Shown here piece by piece: positions 50,205 to 60,677 of a stretch of 64,000 bases of DNA (position 1 is the first letter of the stretch; the number at the start of each line of letters is the position of its first letter). Position numbers and translations under genes: made by a program. Source of the DNA: Histomonas meleagridis (lineage: Eukaryota; Parabasalia; Tritrichomonadida; Dientamoebidae); contig WSYJ01000036.1 of NCBI GenBank assembly GCA_020186115.1, positions 372,001 through 436,000 of the forward strand. Reading direction: 5' to 3'. A model generated the notes under the pieces. The model saw only the letters and a list, made by a program, of their open reading frames with translations, had not been told where the DNA came from and ran no database searches.

Positions 50205-51791
50205 ATGGATCCTTTTCAGGTAATTGCAAGTTTGAAATCTGATTTCCAGCAAATTAAGCAACAACGCGCAAATGCTTTTCGTGAAGCGAATGATTTTTTT
50301 CAAAATTTTGAATATCCTACAGAAGAAAATGTTCAATTAATTAGTGATTTCGACGATTTATCAGACGACATACCTGATGAACCAGTTAAAATTCGAGTGA
50401 TGACCATTATAAACAAACAAATTTTTGATGTTAAACCAACCAAAAAAAAAAAGAAAAATCCTCCAGAAATTCAACCACTCTTACAAATTGACATAACAAA
50501 ACCAATTTACAGCACAACCTCAACTCAATGTGAAACGGTAAGCAAAACATATACAACATCAGAAACCCAATCCACAAAGAAATCACTTTATGTTGATTCA
50601 GGAACGATTGCACACACAAATGCCGAGGCACAAACACATTCCACTCGTCAACGTCATGAAGCCACAAATACAGATTCTATTCTTCCATCATATGAAAAGG
50701 TTTGTTTTGCCTTCCTTGAAAATCTTCTTAGCGATGCTCCTCTGCTTCTTAATACATCACCAGATCCAGAGGACATTGAAAACATTCTCCTTAATTTTGT
50801 TAATCAACTTCTAATTGATTCGAAGAATTTTTCATTTGAGCAACAGTTACAACAAAACGATAGCAAAAAATTCATTGAAAATATTCACAACGAAAAGAAA
50901 ATTGAGATGAAAGCCGTTTCAATTCAATCTGACGTCCCACTTAGCACAACATCAACGCAAACGCCAATAGAGTTAACAAAACAAACAATTACGGATCCTT
51001 CAACACTAATTAGTATTCCTCCACCAAAGCGACCACAGAATAAATATCAACGAATTGGTACATGTTTTGAAATATGTCCGAAATTTAAACATTTCAAATA
51101 TTATTATAATGATGGCTTTCAGTATCCTCCATCACTTCGTCACACGCAAAGTTCTAATACTAAAAATAACATTAGCACCAAACAACTTCAAATATCAGAA
51201 TCAATTTTTGCAAACTCTTCAAATGATTCCATGCAAAATAATCGAAAAGAAATTGAAACTGAAACAGAATTAGATAATCAACGAAAGAAACAATTACAAA
51301 TCGAATTACTTGAAAATCAAAATATATCAGTTCTTCCTAAACTTGAAGAACAAACGCATGTTAATGTTGAAACGCCACATTTCGGAGACATTAATATTAA
51401 TCCTAACAAAGAAACACAATATAAAGAAACACCAAACAAAGAAAATATTAATACCATCAAACTCAAGCCTTTAAGAATTACTGCTCTTGATGATATCGAA
51501 TCACTTTCCACATTTAATATTGACTCCATGCTTGCTGAATTGGAATCTTCTGATGATGACGACGATGATGAAGTAAATAGTTTCAGTATACTAAATGATA
51601 ATACTGAAATAGATGCAGAAACTGTGGATAGCGGAATGATATCAAAGGTTTTGGGAAGTTCTTCTTTTACAGTATCTCACGATGATGATGATGATTTAAG
51701 TTCAGGTGAAATAAGAGATTCAGAAGATGTTATCGAAACTGATGAAAGTAATACGTTCTCTTTCAGAGGATCAAGTAAAACTCGAAAATAA
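50205..51791 (+). CDS. Disordered protein with repeated TQT-like motifs
   Basis: 528 residues, no catalytic domain. N-terminal helix (VIASLKSDFQQIKQQRANAF) then an acidic stretch and a Lys patch (KPTKKKKKN). Residues about 100-155 and 245-255 carry TSTQCE, SETQST, AEAQTH, EATNTD and TSTQTP, resembling the T-Q-T core of dynein light chain LC8 ligands. A short helical region lies between (YEKVCFAFLENLLSDAPLLL). A Cys/aromatic island IGTCFEICPKFKHFKYYYND at about 284-303 may be a small conserved motif. The C-terminus is very acidic (SSDDDDDDEV, SHDDDDDLSSGEIRDSED). A basal-body, axonemal or cytoskeletal scaffold is one guess. Confidence 0.6.
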   Translation: MDPFQVIASLKSDFQQIKQQRANAFREANDFFQNFEYPTEENVQLISDFDDLSDDIPDEPVKIRVMTIINKQIFDVKPTKKKKKNPPEIQPLLQIDITKPIYSTTSTQCETVSKTYTTSETQSTKKSLYVDSGTIAHTNAEAQTHSTRQRHEATNTDSILPSYEKVCFAFLENLLSDAPLLLNTSPDPEDIENILLNFVNQLLIDSKNFSFEQQLQQNDSKKFIENIHNEKKIEMKAVSIQSDVPLSTTSTQTPIELTKQTITDPSTLISIPPPKRPQNKYQRIGTCFEICPKFKHFKYYYNDGFQYPPSLRHTQSSNTKNNISTKQLQISESIFANSSNDSMQNNRKEIETETELDNQRKKQLQIELLENQNISVLPKLEEQTHVNVETPHFGDININPNKETQYKETPNKENINTIKLKPLRITALDDIESLSTFNIDSMLAELESSDDDDDDEVNSFSILNDNTEIDAETVDSGMISKVLGSSSFTVSHDDDDDLSSGEIRDSEDVIETDESNTFSFRGSSKTRK

Positions 51792-52088
51792 TTTTAGGAT
51801 TGAAAATAAATAAATATGTTATTGATTCCTTCTAATAAAATGTTTCAAATGATTTCGTAATATATTATGAAATTTCATATTATATTTGAATTCTCATAAC
51901 AATTTTATAATTAGTGCAATTTGACTGAAAATCAAAAATAATATTACTTCAAATATTAACTTAAAAAAAATTATTATAAATGACCATAAAGATTTATTGA
52001 TATTATGTGATATTTTGTGATCCCTTTGATATATTGTTTATGATAATTTGGAAGAATTATTAATTTATTATGACGCTTTTATTTGTTA
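51792..52088. other. Intergenic region
   Basis: About 300 bp, AT-rich, nothing recognised. Confidence 0.45.
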
Positions 52089-52760
52089 TTATATCCAATT
52101 GTCATTTTCATTTTGCATCGAATTTTCAATTTCTTTGTTAATTTCATTCTTATTTTCTGTTTCATTTGTTGATATTTCGTTTTCGTTTGATAATTTTTCT
52201 TTATTTTTATTGCGACGGACAAGCCATACTATAATTCCAACAATGAGTAACATAATGGCTACAGAAGCACATATAATACCAATTAATAAATTCTTCGAAA
52301 CGTTTTCATTTTCTGTTATTTCATTTTCATAATATTTAGAAAATATTGAATGAAAACTATAATAAACAAGATATTGTATATATGTATAATGATAAAATAT
52401 TAAATGTGTTACCATTTATATGCTTTGTACCAATTTCATTAACATTAATTTTCACTCTATAATTATTTTTATCAAAATCAAAGCTATTAATAGATGGAAG
52501 CATTCCATTATGAGAATAGTAATGATCTGCAAATTTATTAGTAGTAATTCTTTGCTTTAAATATACAATAGTATTTGCAAAAATTTTTCTTTCGGCTTCA
52601 GTTGAATTACATTGACTATGACCTGTTTGAATCATTGCAGTATTATTAAATGTAGTAAGATAAAAATTATGATTCATTTCCCCTTCTATAAAATTACCAT
52701 TTTCATTAAACGATAACCAAACATCACCTACAGCAGCATTATTAGAAGTTTGATTTTTTT
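52089..52760 (-). pseudogene. 3' relic of a type I surface-protein gene
   Basis: Two overlapping minus-strand frames hold the end of a membrane protein. The first, from about 52760, reads VGDVWLSFNENGNFIEGE then MIQTGHSQCNSTEAERKIFA and NTIVYLKQ, a sequence type found near the C-terminus of large trichomonad surface proteins. In the shifted frame from about 52300 comes the membrane span LLIGIICASVAIMLLIVGII followed by VRRNKNKEK and a tail ending ENDNWI. The 5' body is missing and the join is out of frame, so it is a remnant. The tail end matches the EDNWL end of the BspA-like gene at 61751. Confidence 0.7.
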
Positions 52761-53154
52761 AATGCCACTTATTATATGCTCTAAAGCTGACAGAAGAATA
52801 ACTGCAACGATCTCTGTAGCATCGAATCGTATTCAAAAAACATGTCATTTACAAAAAGCATAACTTTTCTCCTGAGAAATTGATTTGAAAAAACAATGTT
52901 AGATAAAAGCCAATATTTTTGTTTTAAAAAGCACCCTAAATAATTACGAAAATATAAAAAAATCCATATGAAAGATGGTCTCAGTAAATTAATAGCAGCA
53001 TCTAAAGTAACAATTACAAATGAAAAATAAATAATTGTTAACATAAAAATCTTGAAATTCCAAAGATCAGTTGTTGTGCTGTATTATCAAATTCATCATT
53101 TCTCAAATTCTCATTCACTTGTTTCAACATTGGGATCATTTTTGACAGTTTAAG

Positions 53155-53244
53155 TTATATTAATTTATTAGAATTTTCATATTGGAGTAATATTTCAACA
53201 ATTTTAGAGTGATTCTAATGAAGTGCATTAATAAACGCTGTTCT
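53155..53244 (-). pseudogene. Ankyrin-repeat relic with spacer-type flank
   Basis: Minus strand reads R-T-A-F-I-N-A-L-H-stop-N-H-S-K-I-V-E-I-L-L-Q-Y-E-N, one ankyrin unit with an internal TAG. It is preceded by CTGGAAATTATTTAGA, like the ends of the spacers elsewhere in the window. Confidence 0.6.
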
Positions 53245-53414
53245 AAATAATTTCCAGATACTATGAAAAAATATGAAGTTATTCAAATAAATCTTAAATA
53301 AAACAAGCAAATAGTTATAGCATTAACATCAATTCATTTTTTTTCAAGAAGTAATTTAACTATTTATAATTCCATAAAAAACAACACATCATTATTTGAT
53401 TGAAAGGTTTACTT

Positions 53415-54221
53415 TCACATGTATGTGAAATTAAATTTTCCAAAATCAGCACCAGTCGTCATCCAAATTTGTCCAACGCCTGCATCTCCTAACATCATTG
53501 AGAAGTTGTTATCGTCTTCAATGTTTGCTAAATAAACATAACCTTCTCCAACATCATATTCACCTTCTTGTAAATATGGGTATCCAAGAAGATGCGTTTT
53601 AGCGGCATAGCGACCACGAACATCTTTGATAAAGTCCTCCATTTCACCATCATTTAACCCACTTTCACCAAGTTTTTCAAAGTATTCATTGCTTGTTCCA
53701 TCAAAGTCTATGAATTCTTCCCACCTTTCGATGAGAGTTGGCTCGATTTTGGCGTCTTCGATTGGCTCTTTAACAATAAGTTTATCAAATTGATCAGGTG
53801 TAAAAATCAAAACTTCAATGGTATCTTCTTCATTTGATGACATGCATTCAGTACAGTATAAAAATTCGACTAATGCATCTTTATAATTCTCTGGGAATAA
53901 TGCTCGAACTGGTTCTGGCGCTTTAGAAAGATTAAGTGACAAAAGAACTTCCTTCGGCTGATGGCATTCAGCACATTGTGGAATTTCTTTTCCTGGTAAA
54001 TAAAAAACAGAACCTCCAAACTTGGAATCTAATGGAGATGTTGAATCTTGTTTTTTGCAAACAGGATAGTATCCCTTTTTTGTGAAGTTATTTTTCTCGA
54101 AAAAGTTCCACATTTCTTGTTCTTTTTCGTTTTGTAATGTTGGTTTCATGAAAATTTTTGTGAAGTGATCATTGCGGTTGTGGTTTAAATAGTTTACATA
54201 AAACGATGAGCGACCTTCCAT
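53415..54221 (-). CDS. DUF1963 (YwqG-like) protein
   Basis: 268 residues. DUF1963 hallmarks: SKFGGSVFYLPGKEIPQCAE with CHQPKEVLLSLNLSK, a middle FLYCTECMS, GYPYLQEG, and the C-terminal LGDAGVGQIWM (family W/LGDxGxxxIFI). Two CxxC-like pairs suggest metal binding. This family is widespread in bacteria and patchy in eukaryotes; biochemical function is unknown. Upstream are GACCGTT (54346) and AACGGC (54359), Myb-type sites shared with the GBP-like promoter. Confidence 0.85.
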   Translation of the reverse strand: MEGRSSFYVNYLNHNRNDHFTKIFMKPTLQNEKEQEMWNFFEKNNFTKKGYYPVCKKQDSTSPLDSKFGGSVFYLPGKEIPQCAECHQPKEVLLSLNLSKAPEPVRALFPENYKDALVEFLYCTECMSSNEEDTIEVLIFTPDQFDKLIVKEPIEDAKIEPTLIERWEEFIDFDGTSNEYFEKLGESGLNDGEMEDFIKDVRGRYAAKTHLLGYPYLQEGEYDVGEGYVYLANIEDDNNFSMMLGDAGVGQIWMTTGADFGKFNFTYM

Positions 54222-54423
54222 CGCTCGCCATCACACATATTAAATTTTTTATATTCTGATCCCAAATTCGCTTTGTTTCATAATTAAAATTGATGTGAAC
54301 TCTTTTCGATATTTTTAACTTCAATTTATTTTCGGAATCATCAACGACCGTTTAATTCAACGGCATTTTTTGCAAAAAAAATTTTTTTTACCGAAATTTA
54401 TTAATAAAATTCTATTTCTCTCT

Positions 54424-55668
54424 CTAAAGTAGGTACAAATCGTTCTTAGATATTTTAGCAGTATGATTACTTTCGTCCATGCACTCATAAGTTTCATCAT
54501 CTTCATTCTCTTTTAACACTGCAATGAATTTCTCGTTTTTATCCGCGAATTCTGGATTTTTATATGTTGCCTTAAGCGTTGCGAGCTTATCCCCAATGAC
54601 TTCGATGAAGCTCGTCGGCACAAAACCTATTTTGCCCCATCCGCACGAAAGAGCGAGCACCCAGTCACTTTCGGCGCTAACGGCCTCCATCAAGTAAACT
54701 CTTCGGCCCTTCCGAAGCGGCAGCTCGTCTTTGGATTCGGGCTCGAAGTCAGCTTTAGCAACTGCTGCGAGGAGAGGGAAGTAGATGAACTTGAACTTTG
54801 GGATGTAGATTCGATCAGGCATTGTAAATCGACTCGAAAACTTGAAGCGTTCGAACTTAGGAGCCTCTACATCGACAAAGCGGAAGCTAGCAGTTTTAGC
54901 AAACGAATTAAAATCAGAATCAAAATCAATCTTAGAACTTAATTCACGAAGCTTTCGAGCAGTAACTTGGATGGATTGAACAAGGACACCAACTTTTTCG
55001 AGATACGGCTTGAATACTTTCTGGCAGATGTCTGATTTGGCTTTGACTTCACACTCATTGATGGAATTGATATGGTGAGATGTTGCCGATTCGATCTCGT
55101 CAGTGGAAAATTTCAGAGCCTCACGGGACGGAATGAAGTCACTGAGGAACTTGGTGTAGTTCTGCCAGAGATTTGTGAGTGTTCTCTTCATGGAAGATTT
55201 TGACGTTTTTTGGGCAACTGCTTTTGAAACGTAATCGTTGATTTTGTTGGTAGCATCTAGTAACTGAGTGTGGTATGTAAAAGTGCTGGAAACTAATTGC
55301 TTATCAATATCTTCTGAGGAATTAACCCGCATATCGGAAATAGATTTGGTTTTTTGCCTTTTTTCAAGTGTGTCTTTGAGTGTAAGAAGTTCTTCACTCT
55401 TGAAACTTGTAGCAAAGTTTGTATAAGCAGCATGAATTGATTCCATTGTTATGGAAATTTGCCAAACTGCATCAAACAATGAGCCAGGGTATCCTGGTAT
55501 GTAATCTTCGACAGACTGTGGGTTATATCGGCTCTGCTGTAAATCAAATGAAGGTTGACCATATTTTTTAAATAGTTCGATCGTTTGTTCACATATCTTG
55601 ACTACAAGATTGTACTCTTTGGTCCCAGATTCGAATTTTGAATCGACAATTTCTTTCTTAGAGCTCAT
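54424..55668 (-). CDS. SH3-domain protein with helical (BAR-like) N-terminus
   Basis: 414 residues. Residues 1-255 are long helices with heptad character (ESIHAAYTNFATSFKSEELL; SHHINSINECEVKAKSDICQ), in the style of BAR/F-BAR modules though no signature proves it. About 300-365 is an SH3 domain: AKADFEPESKDELPLRKGRR (ALYDF-type start), then SDWVLALSCGWGKIGFVPTS with the conserved W, G-x-x-P and FIEVI end. The C-terminal 50 residues look like a second small beta-module (ATYKNPEFADKNEKFIAVLK). Likely a membrane-cytoskeleton adaptor (inference). Codon use is less AT-rich, like a well-expressed gene. Confidence 0.82.
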   Translation of the reverse strand: MSSKKEIVDSKFESGTKEYNLVVKICEQTIELFKKYGQPSFDLQQSRYNPQSVEDYIPGYPGSLFDAVWQISITMESIHAAYTNFATSFKSEELLTLKDTLEKRQKTKSISDMRVNSSEDIDKQLVSSTFTYHTQLLDATNKINDYVSKAVAQKTSKSSMKRTLTNLWQNYTKFLSDFIPSREALKFSTDEIESATSHHINSINECEVKAKSDICQKVFKPYLEKVGVLVQSIQVTARKLRELSSKIDFDSDFNSFAKTASFRFVDVEAPKFERFKFSSRFTMPDRIYIPKFKFIYFPLLAAVAKADFEPESKDELPLRKGRRVYLMEAVSAESDWVLALSCGWGKIGFVPTSFIEVIGDKLATLKATYKNPEFADKNEKFIAVLKENEDDETYECMDESNHTAKISKNDLYLL

Positions 55669-56540
55669 TTTCCACAGCAGAAGTAGCGGTTTGTGTAAAA
55701 TCCGCTGTGATTAATGCTTCTCAAATTTTGTGTTAACAAAAGAATTGAATGCACGCAAAATTCTATAAATTACATTTTACATGTTTTTATCTTTGTGTAA
55801 AAATGTTTATTTGTGAATATCAATACACAAAAGACGACCAACGGTTAAAAATATCATTGTTATTATTTGCTAAGCCAAATTGTGTTTGGAATATCATTGT
55901 TTTAATTTTGTATAAAATGTGTTTCATGTGTATCCATAAAATTATCGCAATATTTTCCTAATGTTCTAATTTGGTCACGCCAAAATGCACTAAAATAAAG
56001 TTTTCAATGATATGTTCACACTATCAGGAATTTTGCAAAATGATGAAGCCACGGGTATCATTTGGTGAAAGGATACATTTTTGCAACTTACATGTATTAA
56101 TTGATCATTTTTAATATATTTTTTCGTGCATGTTGCTCAATTTTATATTCAGAGAAGGAAGATATTCTCATTTTTTTTCTGTTATTTTTAGATATGGTCT
56201 TTTAGACAAAGGTACTCAAACTGAGAAAATAAACATATTCTGATGAATTTTTTGATTTTTATTAATTCCGTATCATCACTTAAGTAAAAATCTGCTTTTA
56301 AATTGAGAAAAAGAATATAAAGATCAAAATGGAAATTTCGAGATCAATTTCTTCAAAATATATATATTTTTCAAGTCCAATATTAATTATTTTTGATGTA
56401 TATTATATTTTATAAATGGTAGTTCTTGAAATCTTAAGGATGATTTTTTTTTTTTTTTTTTCTTCATTTTATTATTACTTTATTTTAAATCTTATCTAAA
56501 AAGTTCTATCTATGAAGATAAAGGATTGAAAAATAAGGAA
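55669..56540. other. Intergenic region
   Basis: 872 bp. CACGCCAAAATGCAC near 55976 resembles promoter-type motifs but no gene follows at once. The frame at 55749-55961 has no motif. Confidence 0.45.
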
Positions 56541-56769
56541 AACAAGAAATTTTTGTTATTGTTATTGTAATTGTTTGTGTTATAATTCTGTTAATTATTT
56601 CGCTTCTTATAATCATTTTAATTCGTCATGATCACGCTAAACGATAATAATAATATATTATTATAAGTAATCAAGAAAATTCAAATAAAAATGCAATCAA
56701 TACCAATATTAACACAGAAAACGTTATAAAATTATCTACTATTGAAGAAGATCCATTTGAAAAAGATTA
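56541..56769 (+). pseudogene. C-terminal relic of a BspA-like surface protein
   Basis: One frame encodes a membrane span (IFVIVIVIVCVIILLIISLL), a basic stop-transfer RHDHAKR, three consecutive TAA codons, then a tail IKLSTIEEDPFEKD-stop. The tail motif IEEDPF is shared with the intact gene at 57513-59258 (NSNIEEDPFADDF). The extracellular part is gone. Confidence 0.75.
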
Positions 56770-57512
56770 ATATGATGAAAACAATTTTAGATGAAAATTT
56801 AATGTTTTTATTGCATAACTATAGTAAAGTTTTTAAAAGTTTAGAATTATTATGATTGTTTGAAGCAAAGTATATGCAAATCTTTAATATATGTTAAAAA
56901 TATTTTAAATATTTCAAAAACTAAAAAAAATTATAAAGCAACATCCAATAGCTCATTATGCATTGATAATATGCTGAATTAAAATTGTAAGCTTTCATAC
57001 ATCCAGCTGACCATGGTCTATACTCAAAAAAAACTTTAATTTTATACATTGTTTGACTGATGAACGCTCATCATTTTAGGAAAACAACAAGAAAATTACG
57101 ATAAACTTTTACATAATGATTTTATACTTCATAAATATGTTAAAAAATGCGTTCATTATATACGATGAATTAACGATATATTTGTTATTTTCATAATAAT
57201 TTACTTTTTGTCCAAACTTAAGTTATCACAGATAAAAGCAGAACTACTCAAGACGAACACTTATTTGAAATTGAAATAACTTTCTTTTGATTTTTAAAAA
57301 AAATAATGCATTTTTACCATAATATCTCTAAATTTCCAATTTTTTCTTTATTTTATTTATCATTTACATTTAGTGTTTATGATTTGGATAAATTGGATTT
57401 ACTATAATAATCATATAATAAAAGAAACATAAAATTTGCTAAATAACAAAAATGTTTGTATTGATTAAATTAATAAACAAATTAAAATATTTTGTACTTA
57501 AAATATGTTTAT
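56770..57512. other. Intergenic region
   Basis: 743 bp, AT-rich, no gene. TAACGATA (Myb-type element sequence) occurs at about 57171. Confidence 0.45.
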
Positions 57513-59258
57513 TTATATCTGACTGATAAATTTTTCTTCTTTGAAATCGTCTGCAAATGGATCTTCTTCAATATTTGAATTATTAATACCAACTGAAAAT
57601 GTATTATCTATTTCATTAATTTTATTATTATTTTCATCTGAAATATTCATTTCTTCTTCATTTTGTTTTCGCTTCTTATTTTGATATTTAATCATAAATA
57701 TTATGATTATCATTACAAATACAATAATTATTACAATTACAATAACAATTATAATGATAATTAATGCATTATTATCATTGTTTATTATTACATCTTCGAT
57801 ATAAGAAATATAAAAGAAATTAGAATAATAAGTAAAATATTCTGGATAATATATAATTGTATAATTATAATATATAAAATCAACATAAATATATTTAGTT
57901 TCAGATTCAATGAAAGTAACTGAATAAGATTTTAAGAAAGTATAATAATAAATTGATAAAGTTTTTATAAACGATAAAGAATAAGTTAAAGTATAAGTGT
58001 TAACGAAAGTAAAATTCATCGAAAATGTATCAACATAAGTATTTGAATCAAAATTATTTTTTGATTTCGTAAATGTGTTTGAATTAGCAAATGTATTTAT
58101 GTTAGTAAATGTATTTAAATTAGTGAATGTATCACTTTGTGTGTATGTGAATGTGCGTGTTGGAGGGAGACATTCGTCAAGTGTTGTTCCCTTAGTAATA
58201 TTCATATTTCCAAATGTTTCATTTTGATATGTTGCTATTTTCATAACTCTTGTCGCATTGATATTAACAAATGCATCATTTTGGATTTCTGGTGAAATTT
58301 CGCCATTAAAATAAATACATTGAAGTGATGTACAATTAACAAATGCACATGAATTAATATATTGAATATTTTCATCAATAAAAATTCTTTCTAAATTATT
58401 ACAATAAGCAAAAGAATAATTCATAATAGAAATGACCGAATTAGGAATTGTAAATGTTTTACTTTTCATATTTGGATAACTAATAATATATGTAATTTCT
58501 TTATTATATAAAACGCCATCATTTTCATAATTCGAATATCCAATATTTTCTTCTGAAACATTAATAAATTGAAGTTTCGTACATTCTAAAAATGCATTCC
58601 CAATTGAAGTAACAGAACTTGGTATATAAATATTCACAAGGTTTGTACATCCTCTGAATGCATCTGAGCCAATACTTCGGACGCCTTCATATAATGTTAT
58701 CGTTTCAAGTCCTATACATTTGTAAAATGCATTATCACTAATGGTATTACAACGAATTGTAATGTTATTTAATGAAATACATTCTGCAAATGCACCACCT
58801 CCAATTCCACCCATTAATTTATCTGGAAATTGGACATATTCTAATTGTTTACATGATGCAAATGCTCCACTATTTATATATCCAACTGTTTCTCCAATTA
58901 TTACTGTTGTTAATAAAGGCCATTCTCTGAATGCATCACTTTCAAGCTCGCCAACATCAATAATTATAACGTACTCAGTAACATTCATATAATCATTTGA
59001 AAAATCATTGGAATCAGATATTGTGAGTGTTTTTGTCTCTTCGTCATATGATTGCTTTGTATTAACAAAAAATATAATCAATAAAATCGAAATAACTTCG
59101 TTTTTTTGATGAATGCTTTTCTGATTAAAATAAATTTTGGAAAAGAAAGTAAAAACAAAAAATATAGATCCGAACAAAGTTGTATTTGCATATGCCGAAG
59201 TAATTAATGCATTAAATATCTTTGGTAGATTTTTAAGGATATTATTGCTGCAATTCAT
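57513..59258 (-). CDS. BspA-like leucine-rich-repeat surface protein
   Basis: 581 residues; the only Met before the repeats is the first, so the start is ATG 59258. Hydrophobic stretches at about 28-42 and 55-66 could serve as signal anchor. Residues about 85-350 are LRR_5/TpLRR repeats (AFASCKQLEYVQFP, AFYKCIGLETITLY, AFRGCTNLVNIYIP, SFAYCNNLERIFID), the BspA type. About 360-480 is a Thr/Ser/Tyr-rich stalk with TFTN-type repeats. A membrane span (about 500-525, ALIIIIIVIVIVIIIVFVMI) is followed by a cytoplasmic tail with IEEDPFADDF. BspA-like proteins are the largest trichomonad surface family and are linked to adhesion; DPF motifs bind endocytic adaptors in other eukaryotes. The stop forms TAAA. 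Confidence 0.92.
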   Translation of the reverse strand: MNCSNNILKNLPKIFNALITSAYANTTLFGSIFFVFTFFSKIYFNQKSIHQKNEVISILLIIFFVNTKQSYDEETKTLTISDSNDFSNDYMNVTEYVIIIDVGELESDAFREWPLLTTVIIGETVGYINSGAFASCKQLEYVQFPDKLMGGIGGGAFAECISLNNITIRCNTISDNAFYKCIGLETITLYEGVRSIGSDAFRGCTNLVNIYIPSSVTSIGNAFLECTKLQFINVSEENIGYSNYENDGVLYNKEITYIISYPNMKSKTFTIPNSVISIMNYSFAYCNNLERIFIDENIQYINSCAFVNCTSLQCIYFNGEISPEIQNDAFVNINATRVMKIATYQNETFGNMNITKGTTLDECLPPTRTFTYTQSDTFTNLNTFTNINTFANSNTFTKSKNNFDSNTYVDTFSMNFTFVNTYTLTYSLSFIKTLSIYYYTFLKSYSVTFIESETKYIYVDFIYYNYTIIYYPEYFTYYSNFFYISYIEDVIINNDNNALIIIIIVIVIVIIIVFVMIIIIFMIKYQNKKRKQNEEEMNISDENNNKINEIDNTFSVGINNSNIEEDPFADDFKEEKFISQI

Positions 59259-60677
59259 TGATAAATTACATTGGAAACTTTCAATAAAATGATATATATT
59301 ATGTAGGATATGAAAGATTGCAGTTATTTTTGAATAAAAAATCCGAAATTATTAAATTTGAAGAAACGAAATGCTTAAAACCTATTCTATTGTTATTTAG
59401 AGAATTGTTGAGTGAGGCGAATTGCAGTAAATGATTTATGTTGTTTGCTGTTTGAATTTTTTGTAAAAATATACTCTTTATGTGTTCTTTCTTGTTACTT
59501 GGCATGTAACGAATGCCTTTGTTATGCACATGCTTGTTCATTGTTTTATTTTCGATGAGAGAATTAAAATAATATTTATTTGAAATAAAAACATGTTTGT
59601 TGGAATTTATGAGGAGGATGAAAATGCCAATGTGGGTTAATGTTCATCGACTTGAAATAATTAATCTTGTTGTAACGAATAACCTTCAATTAAGACCAAA
59701 TAATAAACGGTCGTCCCAAAAATTCAAAATTCATTTTTCTATTTTATTTCAGAAAATATTTAAATTTTAGTGGTGTTTTTAAATTTACCTATATGATGAT
59801 GATAATATATTTTAATGGTACGAAATAATTTTCAAGAAATCATTCTGATTATCACATATAAACCCAATTTCGCATACAAAAATCTAAATTTCAAATTTCT
59901 AAGTTCACACTCGCTTAAAGTCAACAAAGAACACAATATCATATGGGCAAGAAGAATCTATGAGCTGTTTTTGGAATATACAATCATTGTGATTATCTTT
60001 GATATAAGCAAAATTTCGGAAATCTATTTTGAAAATAGATAAATTTCGGATACAAGCAGATAATTTTAAAAAATATATCATATTCATTTCATTTATTAAT
60101 TTCAAAATTTGATATCTTTCATAATTATGGATTGAATAGTTTACTCAGTGTCAGATTGGTGAAAAATTGAGAAAATTTGTCACTTTTAATTTAATTTATT
60201 TCAAAAATTTGTGGGGAAATTTTGAGGGTGTAAAAAAAAAAATATCTTATTCTATAATTATTAAATCTCATTTCTTCTCATAAAAAAGTATGCCCATGTA
60301 TAGAGTGAATTTGTTTTTACTATGGCAATCTAATTTCGTATTTTTTCATAATTTATTTATTATATCTCTCACAAAAATTAGACATGTTATTAATAGTTAT
60401 AATATTTATGCTTTATCAATTAATAATATTATTTTTATAATTATCTGATGTGGAGCGCCCTCCATTTTGCGGTTTTTGAACGATAGGAAATTTGAGGAAA
60501 AATCGAAATTCCACATCAGGGCACCCCATCCGGTTGGCCATAATTTTTATTTTGCTCATCGTTTTCCAAAATTTAAGCATGGATCCTTCTGCCACCTTAA
60601 ATATTTTTATTGTGAATAAATTTTTCCTCTATTATTTGATTTTTTATAATATTCAGAAATTATTTGAAGGATTTAAG
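59259..60677. other. 1.4-kb intergenic region with a GC-richer inverted repeat
   Basis: No supportable gene. AACGGTC at 59706. At 60445-60454 and 60510-60519, CTGATGTGGA and TCCACATCAG form a 10-bp stem with a 55-nt loop inside an unusually G+C-rich 100 bp (GGAGCGCCC, GGGCACCCC). The frame starting 60492 runs from there into the ankyrin relic. Confidence 0.5.

Noticed and set aside
52781-53044. 87-codon minus-strand frame between relics
   Set aside because: Hydrophobic AT-rich frame without motif; probably decayed sequence between the surface-protein and ankyrin relics.
59299-59541. 80-codon minus-strand frame upstream of the BspA-like gene
   Set aside because: No motif, Asn-rich noise; lies in the probable leader of the 59258 gene.
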